Shown: one piece after another, positions 46,364 to 60,200 of the stretch
Numbering within the stretch: position 1 is the stretch's first letter
How the letters are laid out: the number at the start of each line of letters is the position of its first letter
DNA from: Cyanoderma ruficeps
Taxonomy: Eukaryota > Chordata > Aves > Passeriformes > Timaliidae
Assembly (NCBI GenBank): GCA_008694505.1
Contig: VZDJ01000090.1
Span: 9,665,521-9,729,520 of the forward strand
Length of the DNA stretch: 64,000 nt
Direction: 5' to 3'
Program-made: the position numbers and the translations under genes
The notes under the pieces: model-generated
Told to the model about the DNA's origin: nothing
What the model saw: the letters and a program-made list of their open reading frames with translations, nothing else
Databases searched by the model: none

Positions 46364-49300
46364 AAGATGTTTATGCAATTAAGTTTCACAAATTTAAGAT
46401 TTATTTTGTGATTTAAGAGTAAGATTTGGGAATTAGAATTTATTCTGAATAAGAATTTCCACTGCTAGACATTAAATCATCTTACGCCAGATGGAATGTT
46501 CACAACAACACACAGTGTTTTGAAATCCAAACTTTTCAATTTCCTGATGGAAACTTACTGAAACTGATAAATAGAAGCAGGTATCTTGTACAGAATCATG
46601 ATTGAGTCTATTCAAAAATCCTGAAACATTCCTAGTGCACCAAGCTGCTAAAATTTGATTGTAACACAATAAAGTAACACCTAACTTTCACATAAGAAGA
46701 GTAAAAATGACAGAAATAGGCACCTATAATACTAAAGACAAGTATCTTAAACAGGTAAATCCTCTAATTAGCAATATGACTAGTGACATACAAAGTGGAC
46801 AAGGATTTAACACACCGAAGGAAGTATCATGAAAACCCCAGCACTGAAGGTCTAACCCAACTGCAGGAAACAGCACTGGGGTTTAAATAGCAACAATTGC
46901 ATTGTCATGCACAGTAGAGGGGCTCGATTTTCTAAACTTTTTCCAGAATGCTGGGATACAGCAACAGAAAAAAAAAAGTTTTAGCTAAAATATTTTTGAC
47001 ATGTACAATGCTTGATAATGTAAATGCACAGGATATTTTAAAAAATACCAGTGTCAGCTAACTGTAATTTTCTTCAGGAAAAAATCCTGCAAATTAATAT
47101 ACAGTCAGACTATGTGTTCACAACTTTGGATTCTAAATATTTAATGGTTAGCATCTTTCTGCCATACAACTATTACATGCACATTCCGAAATTACTGCCA
47201 ATTTATTAACTTTTACTACTGAAATTTAGAAATGAGGTAATGTATGGGGATATGAAGCACATGTCTCAATGCAATGATTCACCTTATTTTAGAGCAAGGC
47301 CTCGTTTTTGTGGCTTACAAAACAATGGTTTTTAAGGCCCCTACACAGGACAGGCTATGTTGTGAAAGCATCAGATGAAAAGTGATAATATTCAACAAGA
47401 GAGAAACAGAGTCTTGAAAAATCATGGACCAACCCAACATTCTCTTAACATTAATTTTATAAAATACCTTACATGAACAGATAAAGAACTTGAGCATACA
47501 TAATAACCAAAATTTAAAAAGAATGTTGAATAAAATATAAATTAATTGAACACATCACTAAATTTGCCACGTTAGACAAGTTTATAAAAGGCATTTTCAG
47601 ATAAAATAGTCATTTGAAAGAAAATCCTTCAAAATGGAAACTGCTGAAGTCCTCTTTCACGAAGTCACTCCTAAAAGCGCTTAATTCCAGGTCATCAGGT
47701 AGCACCTGAATTTGCTTTGAATACGGTGTTCATTTGCTTCAAAATTTGTCAATATTTAAGACACAAATTTAAATGCTTTCAGGTCAGAGTTGTCAGTGCA
47801 AAGTAAAGCTTCAAGCTGAAAATGAGAGAAATACAATAGAAGAAATGATCCTGGTAAAAAACTTCCTAAATTCACATTATAAAAAAGCTGTGCCAGATGC
47901 ACTCTTGAGATACTGGACATTAACAAATTTTACCAGTGGCCGTTTTGGGGTTCCAGACAAGCCATTAACATGGCTAATTATATTAGTTTCCTTTAACATG
48001 ATTTAATTTTTTCCTATACATAGCCTTTGGAAAAGATCTTTGCTGCTGATGTCCACTTGCTCTGCTCAACTTCTGATTCAGCCAATTTGCTCAAAATGCA
48101 GCAACTTGGCCAAAAGGAGAGAAAAGGTGAGGCCAACAGACAATGCAAGGATGATCTAAAGACTGCAAATGTTTCTGAGTTTAACCAACTTCGTTCACCC
48201 AAGCACTCTCATTCAAGTCAGTCTTCCTTACAGTTATGTAAGTGCATAACATGCTGCCAGGCTCAAACTCTTAACTCTTTCAAAGGTTAAAAATATGTTT
48301 AGAGAACTATGTCTTTAGAAAACTAGACTGCAGCCAGATCAATTTATTTTAAGCCTATTAATTCCTGCAGAGTAAACATCAATACTCTAGCAAAGCAATT
48401 TTGCTGTTTGACTTTTAAACTGCTAACCAAAACAGGTTTGAAACAGTCTGCAAGATCCACTATTTAGAAGTGCAATTAGCACACTCATTTAAAGATTCAT
48501 GGAACTCTTTTCAAGTTACCACTCAGAATAATGCTCAGCAAGTTTGGTTTTCTAACACATAACAAAAAAAAAGTGTCACTGGTGGTCACAACCAGAAAGA
48601 AGGAAAACTTAAAAAACCCTTAATCTATCAGGCAGCAGTTCCAGCCTCTAATTGAAATATAAGGATGGAACTTATACTAAGCTGCTGCATAAAAAAGAGA
48701 AAATGAGTTCTTCATTACAATTCAAAATTTCAAAACTCAATCTGCAGATTGTTTGTTCATCCTTGTAAAGTGCTCTTTCTTTCACTATCATCATTGCTAT
48801 GCTGGCAGTTATGCTAAAACCTCATTTCAGTAATTCCAGTACAACCAGAGTGTATAATTTAATAGCATGAATCACTTTCAATTCATAGCTAGCTAAAATG
48901 CTGCAGTCATGTTGCAAACAAACCAAACGAACAAGGGGATTTAATACTACACAAAACTTTCTCCCAAAAGAGAGGAAAAAGATGAGCTTGAGCCAAAAGC
49001 ACAGAATATAACTTACACCAAAACTTTTCCTAAACTGTACTTGAGGATTCAAAAAATTACAGGAAGATGCAAATGTCTTTTCCTGGAACATAAACTCAGA
49101 AGCATTTGCTTAAATCCAAATGGAGCAGCAGCTCTTCCCTATACCCTGTATTCTCCTGACCCACTTTTATCACTGCAGCAGATTAACGATATCCATACTA
49201 TGCTTTGTGATTTTACAAAATAATTTAATTCGTTTTAAGAATAAGTTTTTTGATGAAACAACAGGACTTTGAGATAGCATAGTAATTTCCAATGGGGGTT

Positions 49301-50235
49301 CTCAGTTACTTCAAATCCTGCAGTTCAGCCACGTGCTGCCTTTAAAAACATTTTTACAACAAATGCATTGGCTGAGACCTGATCCTGTAAGTGATACAAA
49401 TTCCAGCACTTGCTCAGAGTGAAAAGAGAACACTAACTGCTGAAAGGGAATAATGAGTATACACTTCACACCCAGCCTGGCACACTGAAAGTTTTCATAT
49501 ACCTGTCACATCTCAAAATGAGAAAAATCTTCTAACTACCACATGGTTTTATTTTTTCAATAGTATTAGGAAAAAAATTCCAAGTTTCCTAAAAAAAACC
49601 CAAGAAAGCAGCATTCCTAAGAATTGTTCTGAAAATATTTGGACACAACTTTGAAAGTACTCAGAACAGAGTTGTCTTCTCTCTCTTTTTTGTTTTTAAA
49701 TCAAGAAGATTTTTAAACTGGCATGCATCAATTTGGGCTCAAAAATAAAATGTCAAAGTTTGGAGTATCACTAACCAAGTAAAGCAAAAATGTATTTCCA
49801 TCTAAGCAGCTGGAAAGTGAGTGAATGAATTTAGGTGTTAAACAACACATCCTTGAGGATTATAAAGTGTACGGGGAGGGAGGAGGTTACTAAAGAAATT
49901 TGCAAAAAATATTGCTACAGTAGCATTAGGAATTAACAGTGCATCAAAGATTTAAAGTTTCCAAGTTAATACAAACCGATCCAAGCCACAATGAACCACA
50001 GGATAATCACTCAAACAAAACATTAACCGCATTCTAATTTACTGAATCTAGAACTGGAATTTACCTGAATACCTTCAATGTAATTGAAAAAGATTCCTTT
50101 TAGTCTTACCATGAAAAAGTGGTGCCATTAGTGTGTAATCGAAACACAGTATTATCATGTACATTTGGCTTTTTGTGAACATCTGCAACCAAATACTCAA
50201 ATTTGAAAGAGATTTTACATGTGAGAACTCAGTAT

Positions 50236-50982
50236 CACTGCTGCATGAAGTGTTTTATTTGTTGGTTGGGATTTTTTTGTGGAAATTGTATATAAAAGAC
50301 CTTGAGACTACAGGTCATGGAATTCTTGTCTGACAGAAAGCTGCCCAATATTAATGTCAAAATACCTTTAAAAAGGCAGTTCACAGAATAACGTGTTTTA
50401 CATTCAGATACTTCCTCTCTCCAAAGCAAAGGAATCTCAGAAGAAAAAATAATCAGTAGTGAAGGCCACATACTTTTTGCATTTGATGAGCTGAAATGCA
50501 AAAAAAACAATTAAAGCATCTTGTAAAAGAAAAAAAAAAGACCAAAAGAAACACAGAATTCTGGAAAGTGATGATTTAGTTGATGAAGTGGTCAGCATGG
50601 AAACTGTTGGGAATGCTACAGCAGAACTGACCCCAAGTACAAGGGAATATGAACAGGACATAGTACAGGCACAAACTAGAAAACTGTAACTTGTAAACAA
50701 GAAAAAGCATTTCACAGATTAAAAGTTCTAGGGAAGTAAACTTTTTTAAATTACTTTGTAAGTTCAACCCTGATTTAAAAAAGTATGGCTAGCAAAAATA
50801 CATAAGCCTCAGCATATTTGTAAGTCTTGATCAGAGCAGCCAGGAGCCTTTGATAAACGGCTGGAAACAAACATCCTTCTGGTGAGGATGGAAGAAAAAT
50901 ATTCCATTCTGTTCTTCCTCTCATTCCCCAATCCATACGTGTATGTGTAGAATTCATATGCTCCAAGAAAATCTTGATGCTG
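50236..50982 (-). other. CBLB: CBLB 3' untranslated region
   Basis: This runs from the stop codon to about 20 bases past an AATAAA on the - strand (+ strand TTTATT at 50254-50259). About 750 nt fits the short 3'UTR I remember for human CBLB. The exact cleavage site is not visible. A second AATAAA at 49548-49553 could give a longer form. Confidence 0.6.
50254..50259 (-). promoter_or_regulatory. CBLB: Candidate polyadenylation signal, CBLB
   Basis: AATAAA on the - strand, about 725 nt after the stop codon. Confidence 0.5.
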
Positions 50983-51245
50983 CTATAGATTGAGACGTGG
51001 GGAGACCGGTGGAGGAAAACAGACAAACTCTCTTAAGATACTACGGGCCACGTCAACATTATTCTGGGCAATTTCAAGTGCCCTCTTGACTTCTTCAAAG
51101 GAATAGCCCTCTCCCATAAGTTTTGCAATTTTTGCATCCACGTTTTCCATGGAACTGTCAGAGTTGTATGCTTTCCTGTGATGTGTTTCTGGTGCAGTTC
51201 TCCGAGGAAGTGGTTTAGGGGGCCTGGCTGGTGCTTGTGAACCAT
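50983..51245 (-). CDS. CBLB: CBLB last coding exon, UBA domain and C-terminus
   Basis: The acceptor is TTTGAAACAG. It encodes [19 protein letters not shown], a variable link, then the UBA domain beginning [20 protein letters not shown] and ending ARSILREF. The C-terminus is [13 protein letters not shown] and the stop is TAG. The PKPLPR stretch keeps the PxxxPR form recognised by CIN85/SETA-type SH3 domains. The insertion of VC in place of the human A before FPPPV is the main local difference. Confidence 0.95.
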
Positions 51246-54200
51246 CTGTTTCAAATAAAAGAGATAAAAATCATTATAAATTAGCCTAAGACTGTGTTAT
51301 AGGTTGGTTAAACCCCATGAAGCTGTTTTAAAAGTAGAATTCTAAAGAAATATGAAGAAATATTTTAGTTAACCAATATAGCTCATTTTAAAATTTTGAC
51401 AGAAGCTGAAGTCCTCAAGAACATCCTAAATGAGAATAATGTAGCAATATACTATTTTAATAATATGATAGGAACATGCAATTTACAATCTGGATCATCT
51501 GAAGTTGGAAGAAAAATAGAGTATACTGTAACAGCAAAACAGTGAAATAGCCAGTCAAACTCTTAAAGGTTATCCTCTCTCAACCCACAGGTTGAGAACT
51601 TCTCAGTTAAAAAAAAAACAACAAAACTAACTAACAAAAAACTCACAAGCAAACAAAAAGCCCAAGGAAAAAACCCTACAAAAACAAATAAGCAAAACCT
51701 AAATGCAAATTCGATCACAATTTTATTGAGGACTTTAAGTTCTGCAGAAGACAAATCCAGACAAATACACTTGAAGGAGAAAAATCCTTAGTTTATTAAG
51801 GTCCATCTTGCAGATTCTGTTCATTCGATTGCTATTCATTTCATGCACAGCAGCTACACATAAGCACATAAATCAGTGGTCAAAAAGACCTCTAGCCCAA
51901 TTATTCCCATGATGAGAACAGAGCACACTCCTTCCTCTCCAGTTTCCCTTTGGAAACATCTCCCAGTTCCTTATCTCCTATGGAAAGGTTACCTTCACAG
52001 TCAGTGCTGGTGACTAAGAATCATGATGTGCTGGCAAAGAAAAGCTAATATTCAAACTTACTAATCTTCTCAGAGTCAAGAGTTTCGTGCTCAAGTAAAC
52101 TTGGTACTTTACTGAAACGCCTTTATCCTCACTGATTCCACAATAAGAAGCTTAAATACAAGCAGGCACAGCGCAGAAAGCACTTTCAAGAGCAAAGTAT
52201 TTAAAAAATTAAAAAGTCTTTAATCCCTCAAAAAGGGTTTTAACAAGTCCTATCAACAGTGACTTTGATAGATAAATTAGAGGAATTTCTGGCTGTGATA
52301 CTTTCTGTTTACTTACACTGAAAGCAGCAGCATTTTCCAGTGTTAAGTACTTCAGAGACAGTTCTTTAGGCATGGAAGAAATGTTATATTTCCAGTATAC
52401 TTGTTGTAACCTTATCATAACACTGGATAGAGAGAACTATAATTCAACCAAGTGCATGAAACACCTCAGACAAACGAAAGCAGTTCACACAAGAGCATGT
52501 CTAATGCAGGTGCATTTTTCTTTCAAGTTAGTTTTTCCATCAATTTGGATACATGTTGCTATGAAATTTAATTCCGCTTCTTAATTCAGAGAGTTAGTAG
52601 TACTTTTAGCAAGATCATTATATTCATATAACAAATGGATGAAAGAAATTTGATTAAAGATTTACACTAAAGGGCTAAGACCTACAGATACTAAGGACTA
52701 CTTCATATTTGTTTTGATTTTTTTTTCTCTCTGAAGATAAAAAGAATGATGTAAATGATAAACATTCTGAAGCAGATCCAACCTGCTATGAAGGTGTGGA
52801 AGATCCATGAAACACTAGTCTGAGAAATTGACTATAGCTCAGGAAATGTGGTTAATGACTAAAAGCTGAATCAGAAACAAGTCCAGATTTCTCACTTCAC
52901 TTATTTTAGGAAGCTCAAGACAGTAAAATAATACTATTCTTCATCTTTATAATAATGACCCATCATTTAAAACCTATCATTTTTCTTTCACAAACATTCA
53001 AACTGTTTTAATATGTACACTCCATTACGGACTTCATTTCTATACAGTATGAAACAAAATTAATTTACAAACTTTACAATTTCCCCTGGGCTTGAAGTAC
53101 AGAAGAAATTTCTTATGCATAAATCAGATCCTTCCCTGTGCTTGTGTTACATGGGAATATTTTTGCTTGACTCACTCTAGTACAGGCTTAAAACTGAAGG
53201 TTTTTCTTGTTTAAAACCTTCACTTCGCTGAAGCTTTCAGATCACTTTGTTAAGCAATCACATCATTTAGAAAGGTCATTTTTAATGCTGTCAGCAGATC
53301 TGAAGCAGAGGCATTTTATTCTCACTACAGCGACATCTCTCTATAGCACAGATACTTTGAGATCTTCAGCACTCTCTCTCAATTCCCATTATTATTTTTT
53401 AAACGCTGACATCTCTTTCAATATCTTCACATCCATATAAAATTTCAGCTAAAGCTGGGTATCATATTGGATCCTGAGCTTAACGATACTAAGCCTAAGC
53501 TGCATGTCCATCTGGACACTGAGATAGAGGTATTAAGCAGGACTTTCCTTCCTCACCTCCCATCCTCTGATGTTTCAGCCACCATAAATGTCTAACTAAA
53601 AATTCAAATAGATTTTCTAACAGTGCAATTCAATTAACAGTTTCTACCATGTGCAGCTTCCTCCACTGCTCACATTTCTGTAATTCAGCTCTAGATTGAA
53701 CCCTTAGGTAAGGAGTTAGTACAAAGGCAGACACAGGCTCATTTAATAAGTGTTTAAAAAGCATGGGAAAAGTGGTGAGAGCTCTATGGCACAGTGGGAG
53801 AGGCTGTTTGTAACGATGCCAACTGTCTGTGCCCCTCTGCTGTGAAATGCCCTTCTTTTCCTCCCTTGCTGCTTCTCCTGGATTCCTTGGTCTTTCACCA
53901 AGACAGTCTGAGGAGCATCAGAGAAGCAGGTGAGAAAGGCTTGCTGGACAAGGCCCTCTGTGGAACAGTGGCAAGCAGCTCCGCCCCACCTAACTGGGGT
54001 ACAGGAACAAAGCACACCCAGGGGACATGTCCTTTGAGGAGAGCAGGGAGAAGGTGAGGGAAGGACCCACTGCACACACTGCTCCATCAAGTTGCTAGGC
54101 ACTACTTTTGTATTTTGAAACACTGTGGATTGCATTATTTCCTCTAGTGTTAACTGAAATACATCCTGTAATAATATTTTTGTAAAAGGAATCCAAATTT

Positions 54201-57200
54201 GCAAGCAAGCATTTTCATAAGGCCAACTGAGTGAATGAATAGGCAGCAGGCAAATACAGTTAACCAATAATTTGAATCTGTATCTTACAGAAAAGCTATG
54301 TTCAGCAAGATAGAGCAGACATCTATTAGAGGCTTAATTTTCTTCTTCTTTTCCTCCTTATTATTGGCTGTGCTTAGGTAAAATATTCTAATTATTAGCA
54401 ATATCATAGAATAATAGAATGGGTTGGGTTGGAAAGGACCTTAAAGATAATTTAATTCCAACCCCTCTGCCATGGGCAGGGACACCTTCCACTAGACCAG
54501 GTTGCTCAGAGCTCCATCAAATCTGACCTTGAACACTTTCAGGGATGAGGCATCCACAGCTTCTCTGGACAACCTGTGCCAGGGCTTCACCATCCTCACA
54601 GTAAAGGACTTCTTCCTGATACCTCATCTAATCTCTTTCAGTTCTCCCCTGTCCTGTCACTACCTGCTCTTGTAGAAAGTCCCTCTCTCCTGCTTTGTTT
54701 TAGGCCCCCTTCATGTATTGGAAGGCCACAGTCAGGTCACGCAAAGCCGTCCCTTCTCTGGGCTGAACAATCCAAACGATCTCAGGCTTTGCTCACAGGA
54801 GAGGTGCTCCATCCCTCTAATCACCTTGGTGGTCTTCTCCGGACTCATTCCAGCAGGTCCATGTCTTTCTTATGCTGGATGCATTTCTCCAGGTGGGGTC
54901 CCATGACAGCAGAATTCCCTCCTTTGTCCTGCTGGCCACACTGCCTTGGATGCAGCCCAGGACACGTTTGGCTTTCTGGGCTCTGAGCACAGGTTGCCAG
55001 CTCATGTCCAGCCTCTCATCCACAGCACCCCCAAGTCCTATCTTCTTTTCTTGCTCTTTTTGAAATAACTTTAACCACTTGTTTATAAGAAGTTTGAGAA
55101 ACCATGCCTCTGGGGGACTGCGTTGCATGGCTGAGTACTATTTCTGAAGTGCTCAATACTGGATACCTGAATTAGAATAAATTACTCAGTAGACACCAAG
55201 GATTCAGTTAAACATCAGGACAGCAATCTTAAAAACAGTGAAAGTGAAGCAGAGAAGTTAAAGAGCTGCCCATGCTACTCTAGGAACCCCGTGGCTAAAT
55301 TATAATTAGATTTTAGAGTGAACTCCATTTCTTTTTCAGCTAGTTCAAAGAATCACCTTACAAAAGCACCGAAATGAAGAATTTCTTAAGTGAGCTGATT
55401 AGTTCAGAATAAATGCAAAACCAAAGTTCTGAATACAGTTACACTTTCTACATTGTCTTTTTAAATCATAGATGAAGGTGAACCAGTTCATCCTGCAGCT
55501 CATCAGTTCTGTCCTTTGGAATTACTGCCACTGTAAAAACAACTTTCCAATTAAGAGAATGACATGATCTATCACATAGTTTTCATCTAATTGAAATTAA
55601 ATGGAATATCTTGCCGCATATCATGCTGATTTAGAATGATATTTATAGCAAAAGCTGACACGTGAGTGTTTTAGAAGATGGCTGTGGGAAACACAGATCA
55701 AAAAGTATTGAGCAGCACTAGAAAGCTCCAAGTTCTTAACTACCAAGTATCTAGCAGTAATTTATGAAAATTAAAAGTTGTTCAACCCCAGAAGTACAAG
55801 AATTGCAGGAAAACTCCACGGCTTTAAAAGTAGTTACATTGTTGTCATAATTTGCATTATAAGAGAGCTCAAAACACCCTGAATAAATTCAGTGAGCATT
55901 TAAAGACAAATCGACCCCTCCCAATGTCATACATATAAAGCATGTGTTATAAACTCTTCTCCTCCAACAACTGGAAACAAAAAGACAAACAGCTATATTT
56001 GTAAAGATACCCTCCCAAAAGAGACAGTATTTACCAAAGGCGTCACACTAATTCACAATTATGCTATTCATTAAAAAATAAGTAAGCTTGAAGAGACCTA
56101 CAGAAATTTCCCATCATTTATGTTGCAAAAATTTACTCTTTTTTTCCCCCCTATACCCCAGCAGCATGAAACTCTGTATTTCTGAGAAGGAGAATGTAAT
56201 TACTACTAAAAAATATGAGGGTTTTTTTTCACTTTGGAATGCTGCAATTGAACAACGGTGATTATTATAACTGAAAGATTAAAGTCCTTTTCTTTATTCA
56301 TAAGAAGTCTTCACACACAACTTTATCTATCTGGAGAATGATTAATGGTACAAAACATCACCTGGCTTTTTCTTTGTGTGGTTTCTTCATACAGCAAAAT
56401 AATGTGGTTGGGCCAATCCTCCCCCCTTCCCATGTACATTTAAAGAACAGAAAATTTGTCTAAAAACTGGTGAAGGCACTTTGAAATATATGTAATACTG
56501 TTACTATTTTTATTCACTTAGTAGATTTAATTTAAATTTACAATTTCTGTTGCCTGAAAACCATAACCAAAATTTCTTTGGCAGAGGAATTGTTTCTACT
56601 GTACCTGCTCCATTGAAAAGGAAGATTGAATTTTAAGTGGTTTTGATTCTTGCTGTTTTAATAAGAAACATCTTACAAGTATCTCAGAAATTCAGCCAAA
56701 CATATTAGCAAAAAACACAGAAAATAGTAATACTTTAGAGAGCTAAGTTACTATTTTTGTTTAGGAGCAATGAAACAAAGATGGAAATCAGATGCTTGTG
56801 CTCCATTCTGTACTTCTGATCTCTTATGAGCTTGAAGCATGTCAAGAAAATCTCTGCTTTTCTCAAAAAATAAGGGACACTGTAACTCACATAAGCATTC
56901 AGTATGGCAGCTAGTGAAATGGATGCCATAGTATATACACCTACACATGACAACAAGTAGCCACTTCTACCTCGACTGCAGAACTTCTGTCTCTGTCATC
57001 CTTTGACGATTTAATACTTTTGTAAAGCAATATTACCATTTCCATTTGTTGCCCAGAATGACAAAAAACGCATTGGACTTTATGGATGCAAGTTATTTTC
57101 TTCATACAATTGTAACTTTCTACAAGAACAGTTTTCTGCCTTACCTGAAGATGGAGGAAGTTGATCGTAGTCTTGAGATGTCCTATTTGTTTTGGCATTT

Positions 57201-60200
57201 TCTCCTCTCCGAGCAGGTGGCAAAGGAACATGACCAGTTATTGGGTCAAAATGGGAATCTGTGATACCAGAATAAAAAAAGTGCCTTAGAATAATCAGAA
57301 TTACTATTTGAGGGAGGGCTGAAGCATAGAAGGTAGGATTAAAATAGCTTCCCATCATGAGAGGAACCATGAAACCATGACAGCACATGCACATACACCT
57401 CCAAACTCAACGTTCACAGCACACACGTAAGTATGATCTGAAGTGACCAAAACAGGAGCATTGCTTAGAGGTGGCGTGTCCTGCACTGACTGTGCTCTCT
57501 TCACATCCATGGAGGTGCTTTTCAACCACTCAACCCTAATGCTGCTGGGATTGTGCCTGGTAAAGCACGGAAGCAAAGCACAGAAAGAGGCTGCAGTGCC
57601 TGAAGCAGCACAATTAGAAACATCCCAGCTATTCAGCTTACTTAGAGCTTCATTACACTTCTATGCTTTGCAGTTCACAAAGACTGCAGGGCTGATTTCC
57701 TATTCATACAGTCCCAGCTACGGGTAAATATTGCAGGGACAGAATTTAAAAAATGAGAGAAATAAACAATCCTGGTATATTGTCCCCTCCTTTTCTTTCT
57801 TCTTTAGCTACCAAAGATGCTGCTGAGCAAGTGTAACATCATCCTGGATGTGGCTTCTGCTCTGGACTCAGTGCTTGCAGTGTGTTTGTTTTGTATGTGA
57901 GTGCAACTTTTTGCTAGTGTTGATGATGAGATTATTATTCTAATCTGACAGGCTCTGATGGATAGCTGAGAAATCACCCTCAAGACTCGTATGGAAACCA
58001 ATCATCAAAAACTCATCATAAATCTTCTACAACAGATTATGTGACAAGATGCAAAGTGAGTAATATGGCTTTAGAAATACCATATGAATAAAAAAAGACC
58101 AAATCACACAACCATGCATGCCTAAGTAGATGCAACACACTGCTAAGATTAATGAGAGCTGCTGCTGTACGATTGTATTCCTTATGCAAATACAAAGAAC
58201 AATACATGGCTGTAGATACATATTCCAGATATTTATTTTAAAGCTATTAAATGTTTCTAACACTATCAGTGACGTTCTTAGATTGCTTGGAAGTTACACT
58301 TAAACATTTAAAATTCTGCACGTTTCTGGGAACTGGGCACAGGCAGATGGAGCTTGTTGTGCACCTGTGTGTGAGGTGCACAACACCTCCACATTTTTCC
58401 CCTCCATTCCCATCAGAACTGAACAGTGCAGTGTGTGTTTCTGCATCAGATGATACAATTGAGGCACCCATTCAGACTAGACTGCTGAACATGACATTCT
58501 TTTTATTTTGAAGTGCAGAAGATGAACTACACCGTATTTATGGACACCAACCTTCAAATGCTAAGTCTTTTCACCTGGATGCATTCAGCAACTTAGATGA
58601 GAAAGCAATGCACTGAATTGAATTTGCATTATAAAATACACAAAGCTTTGGCAAATTACTCAGTGTCAGGCCTTGACTGATAGCAAAACATACATAAAAA
58701 AACCCAGTCCATAAAAGGTCACTGCGCTTCGACCTAAAGTAGCTCCCTTTCATTCCACAGCGAGTTCCACTCCCACAGGTCAGCCAAACACCAGAGAACC
58801 TGTCAGGCCATCATGCAGCTGCACATGACTGCTTGTCACCCACGTTCTGGCCTTCCTGTGAAACTATCACCAAAACATTTCATTTTCTCCCTCTCCACAG
58901 AGCTTCTAAGAAAAACAGAGAGAGGGGAAGACAACATCTAACCCCACCACAAGGCAGATCATCCCTGAAAATATTCACAGAAAATGTAAACTTAAGACAC
59001 TAACATCCTTTGAAAGCTTCCTTACGAAAAAAACCCCAAAAAAAGTCACTTAACAGAGATGCACTATAACCCAAAAAAATCCTGCTGCAATCTGTATCAT
59101 AATCAGCAAATGTATTCAACTTCATTAAACTGAAAATCAAACTCTTTTCAACTCAAAGACAAAAATCATGAATTGTAAACACAGTTTTCATACCTTTTAT
59201 AAGCAAAATACCAGAATGAATGTATCACAGTGATTAACAGTGAGAGATAGGTGAAAACCTGACTTAGTAAAAAGGTTGTGAACCGTGTTCACAATGTAGT
59301 TTTGTAGCAAAATTTTACAACAGTTCTAACAAAGCAGAATATGCTTTTCCCTTATTTTACAACTTTTTCAAAGTTTCAACTTGAAAATAATCCCCATGAA
59401 TTATACTTTACTATTGAAAACAATGGAGTTGACAAAAGGATACAGACTAATGTTAGAGATTACAACAGAAAACTGTAATTTACAAAATTTCTAGCCTGGT
59501 ATCGAAATATTGACCTCATTCTATTACTTTGTGAAAATGAAAAGTGAAGTCTTTCTATCTTCTGAGTAGCTTCACCTCCACCATTTAAAATTTTGATTTT
59601 TTAATATTTTGTATAATGAGTTCTGTGGCCTAGTGACAACTTTATCACTGAACAGATAAGCTTCTGAAGTAAAGAAAAGTAACCTAAATTAAACTAAAAT
59701 ATGCTGTTTCCTCTGCGTTCTTACCAGAATGAAGGAACAGTTCGTGTCCTGAAGAGGGTCGGCTCCCTGAGCCAGCAGGTTTCGTGTGCTCGATCATGCT
59801 GTGCCGAGCAGGTGGTGGTGGTGGTGGGAGTGAGGGGGGAGAGTTATCAAATGCATCTTCACCTGCAGTTTAGAAATGAATTATCAGAGAAGCAAAACTT
59901 CATTAAGAGCAAAGCTTAAACTTTATTTTTCTCTGGCTGCTGAGGCCTTTACTCCTACAGTTCATCTAAGCAGTTCAGTGACTCCAGTAATGAAAGTGTA
60001 AACCTGACTGTTAATATCCACTGCCCTCTTCTAAAACATGCTCTGAATGACCTTTTGCAGTGCTCAGTTTCTTTTCTGGGATGGAAGTAGAGATTGCTTT
60101 TAGTGACTCAATTGCCAAGAGTGTACTACAGTGAAAGCTTCACTGAGTATCACAGTAGAATAACAGCTGTATCTCCGTGGCTAAGCAGGTGTATTTATAT

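Larger units (their letters stand above)
39777..50235. other. Intergenic sequence, proximal to the CBLB 3' end
   Basis: Features seen: (AAAAATATGTG)2 at about 40698-40719, (AAC)n at about 42482-42495, (GT)n at 43635-43648 and a five-copy CTTTTAAGTTC minisatellite (46312-46363). Open frames on the + strand (44697-45005, 45994-46338, 47773-48006, 48024-48290) lack recognisable homology. One of them, 48024-48237, has exon-like boundaries and is discussed among the findings. Confidence 0.7.

Noticed and set aside
53743..54267. 174-codon open frame on the - strand in the last CBLB intron
   Set aside because: It has no recognisable domain and overlaps other open frames. It lies in a locally GC-richer block where long chance frames are expected, and it has no exon-like splice sites in phase with CBLB.
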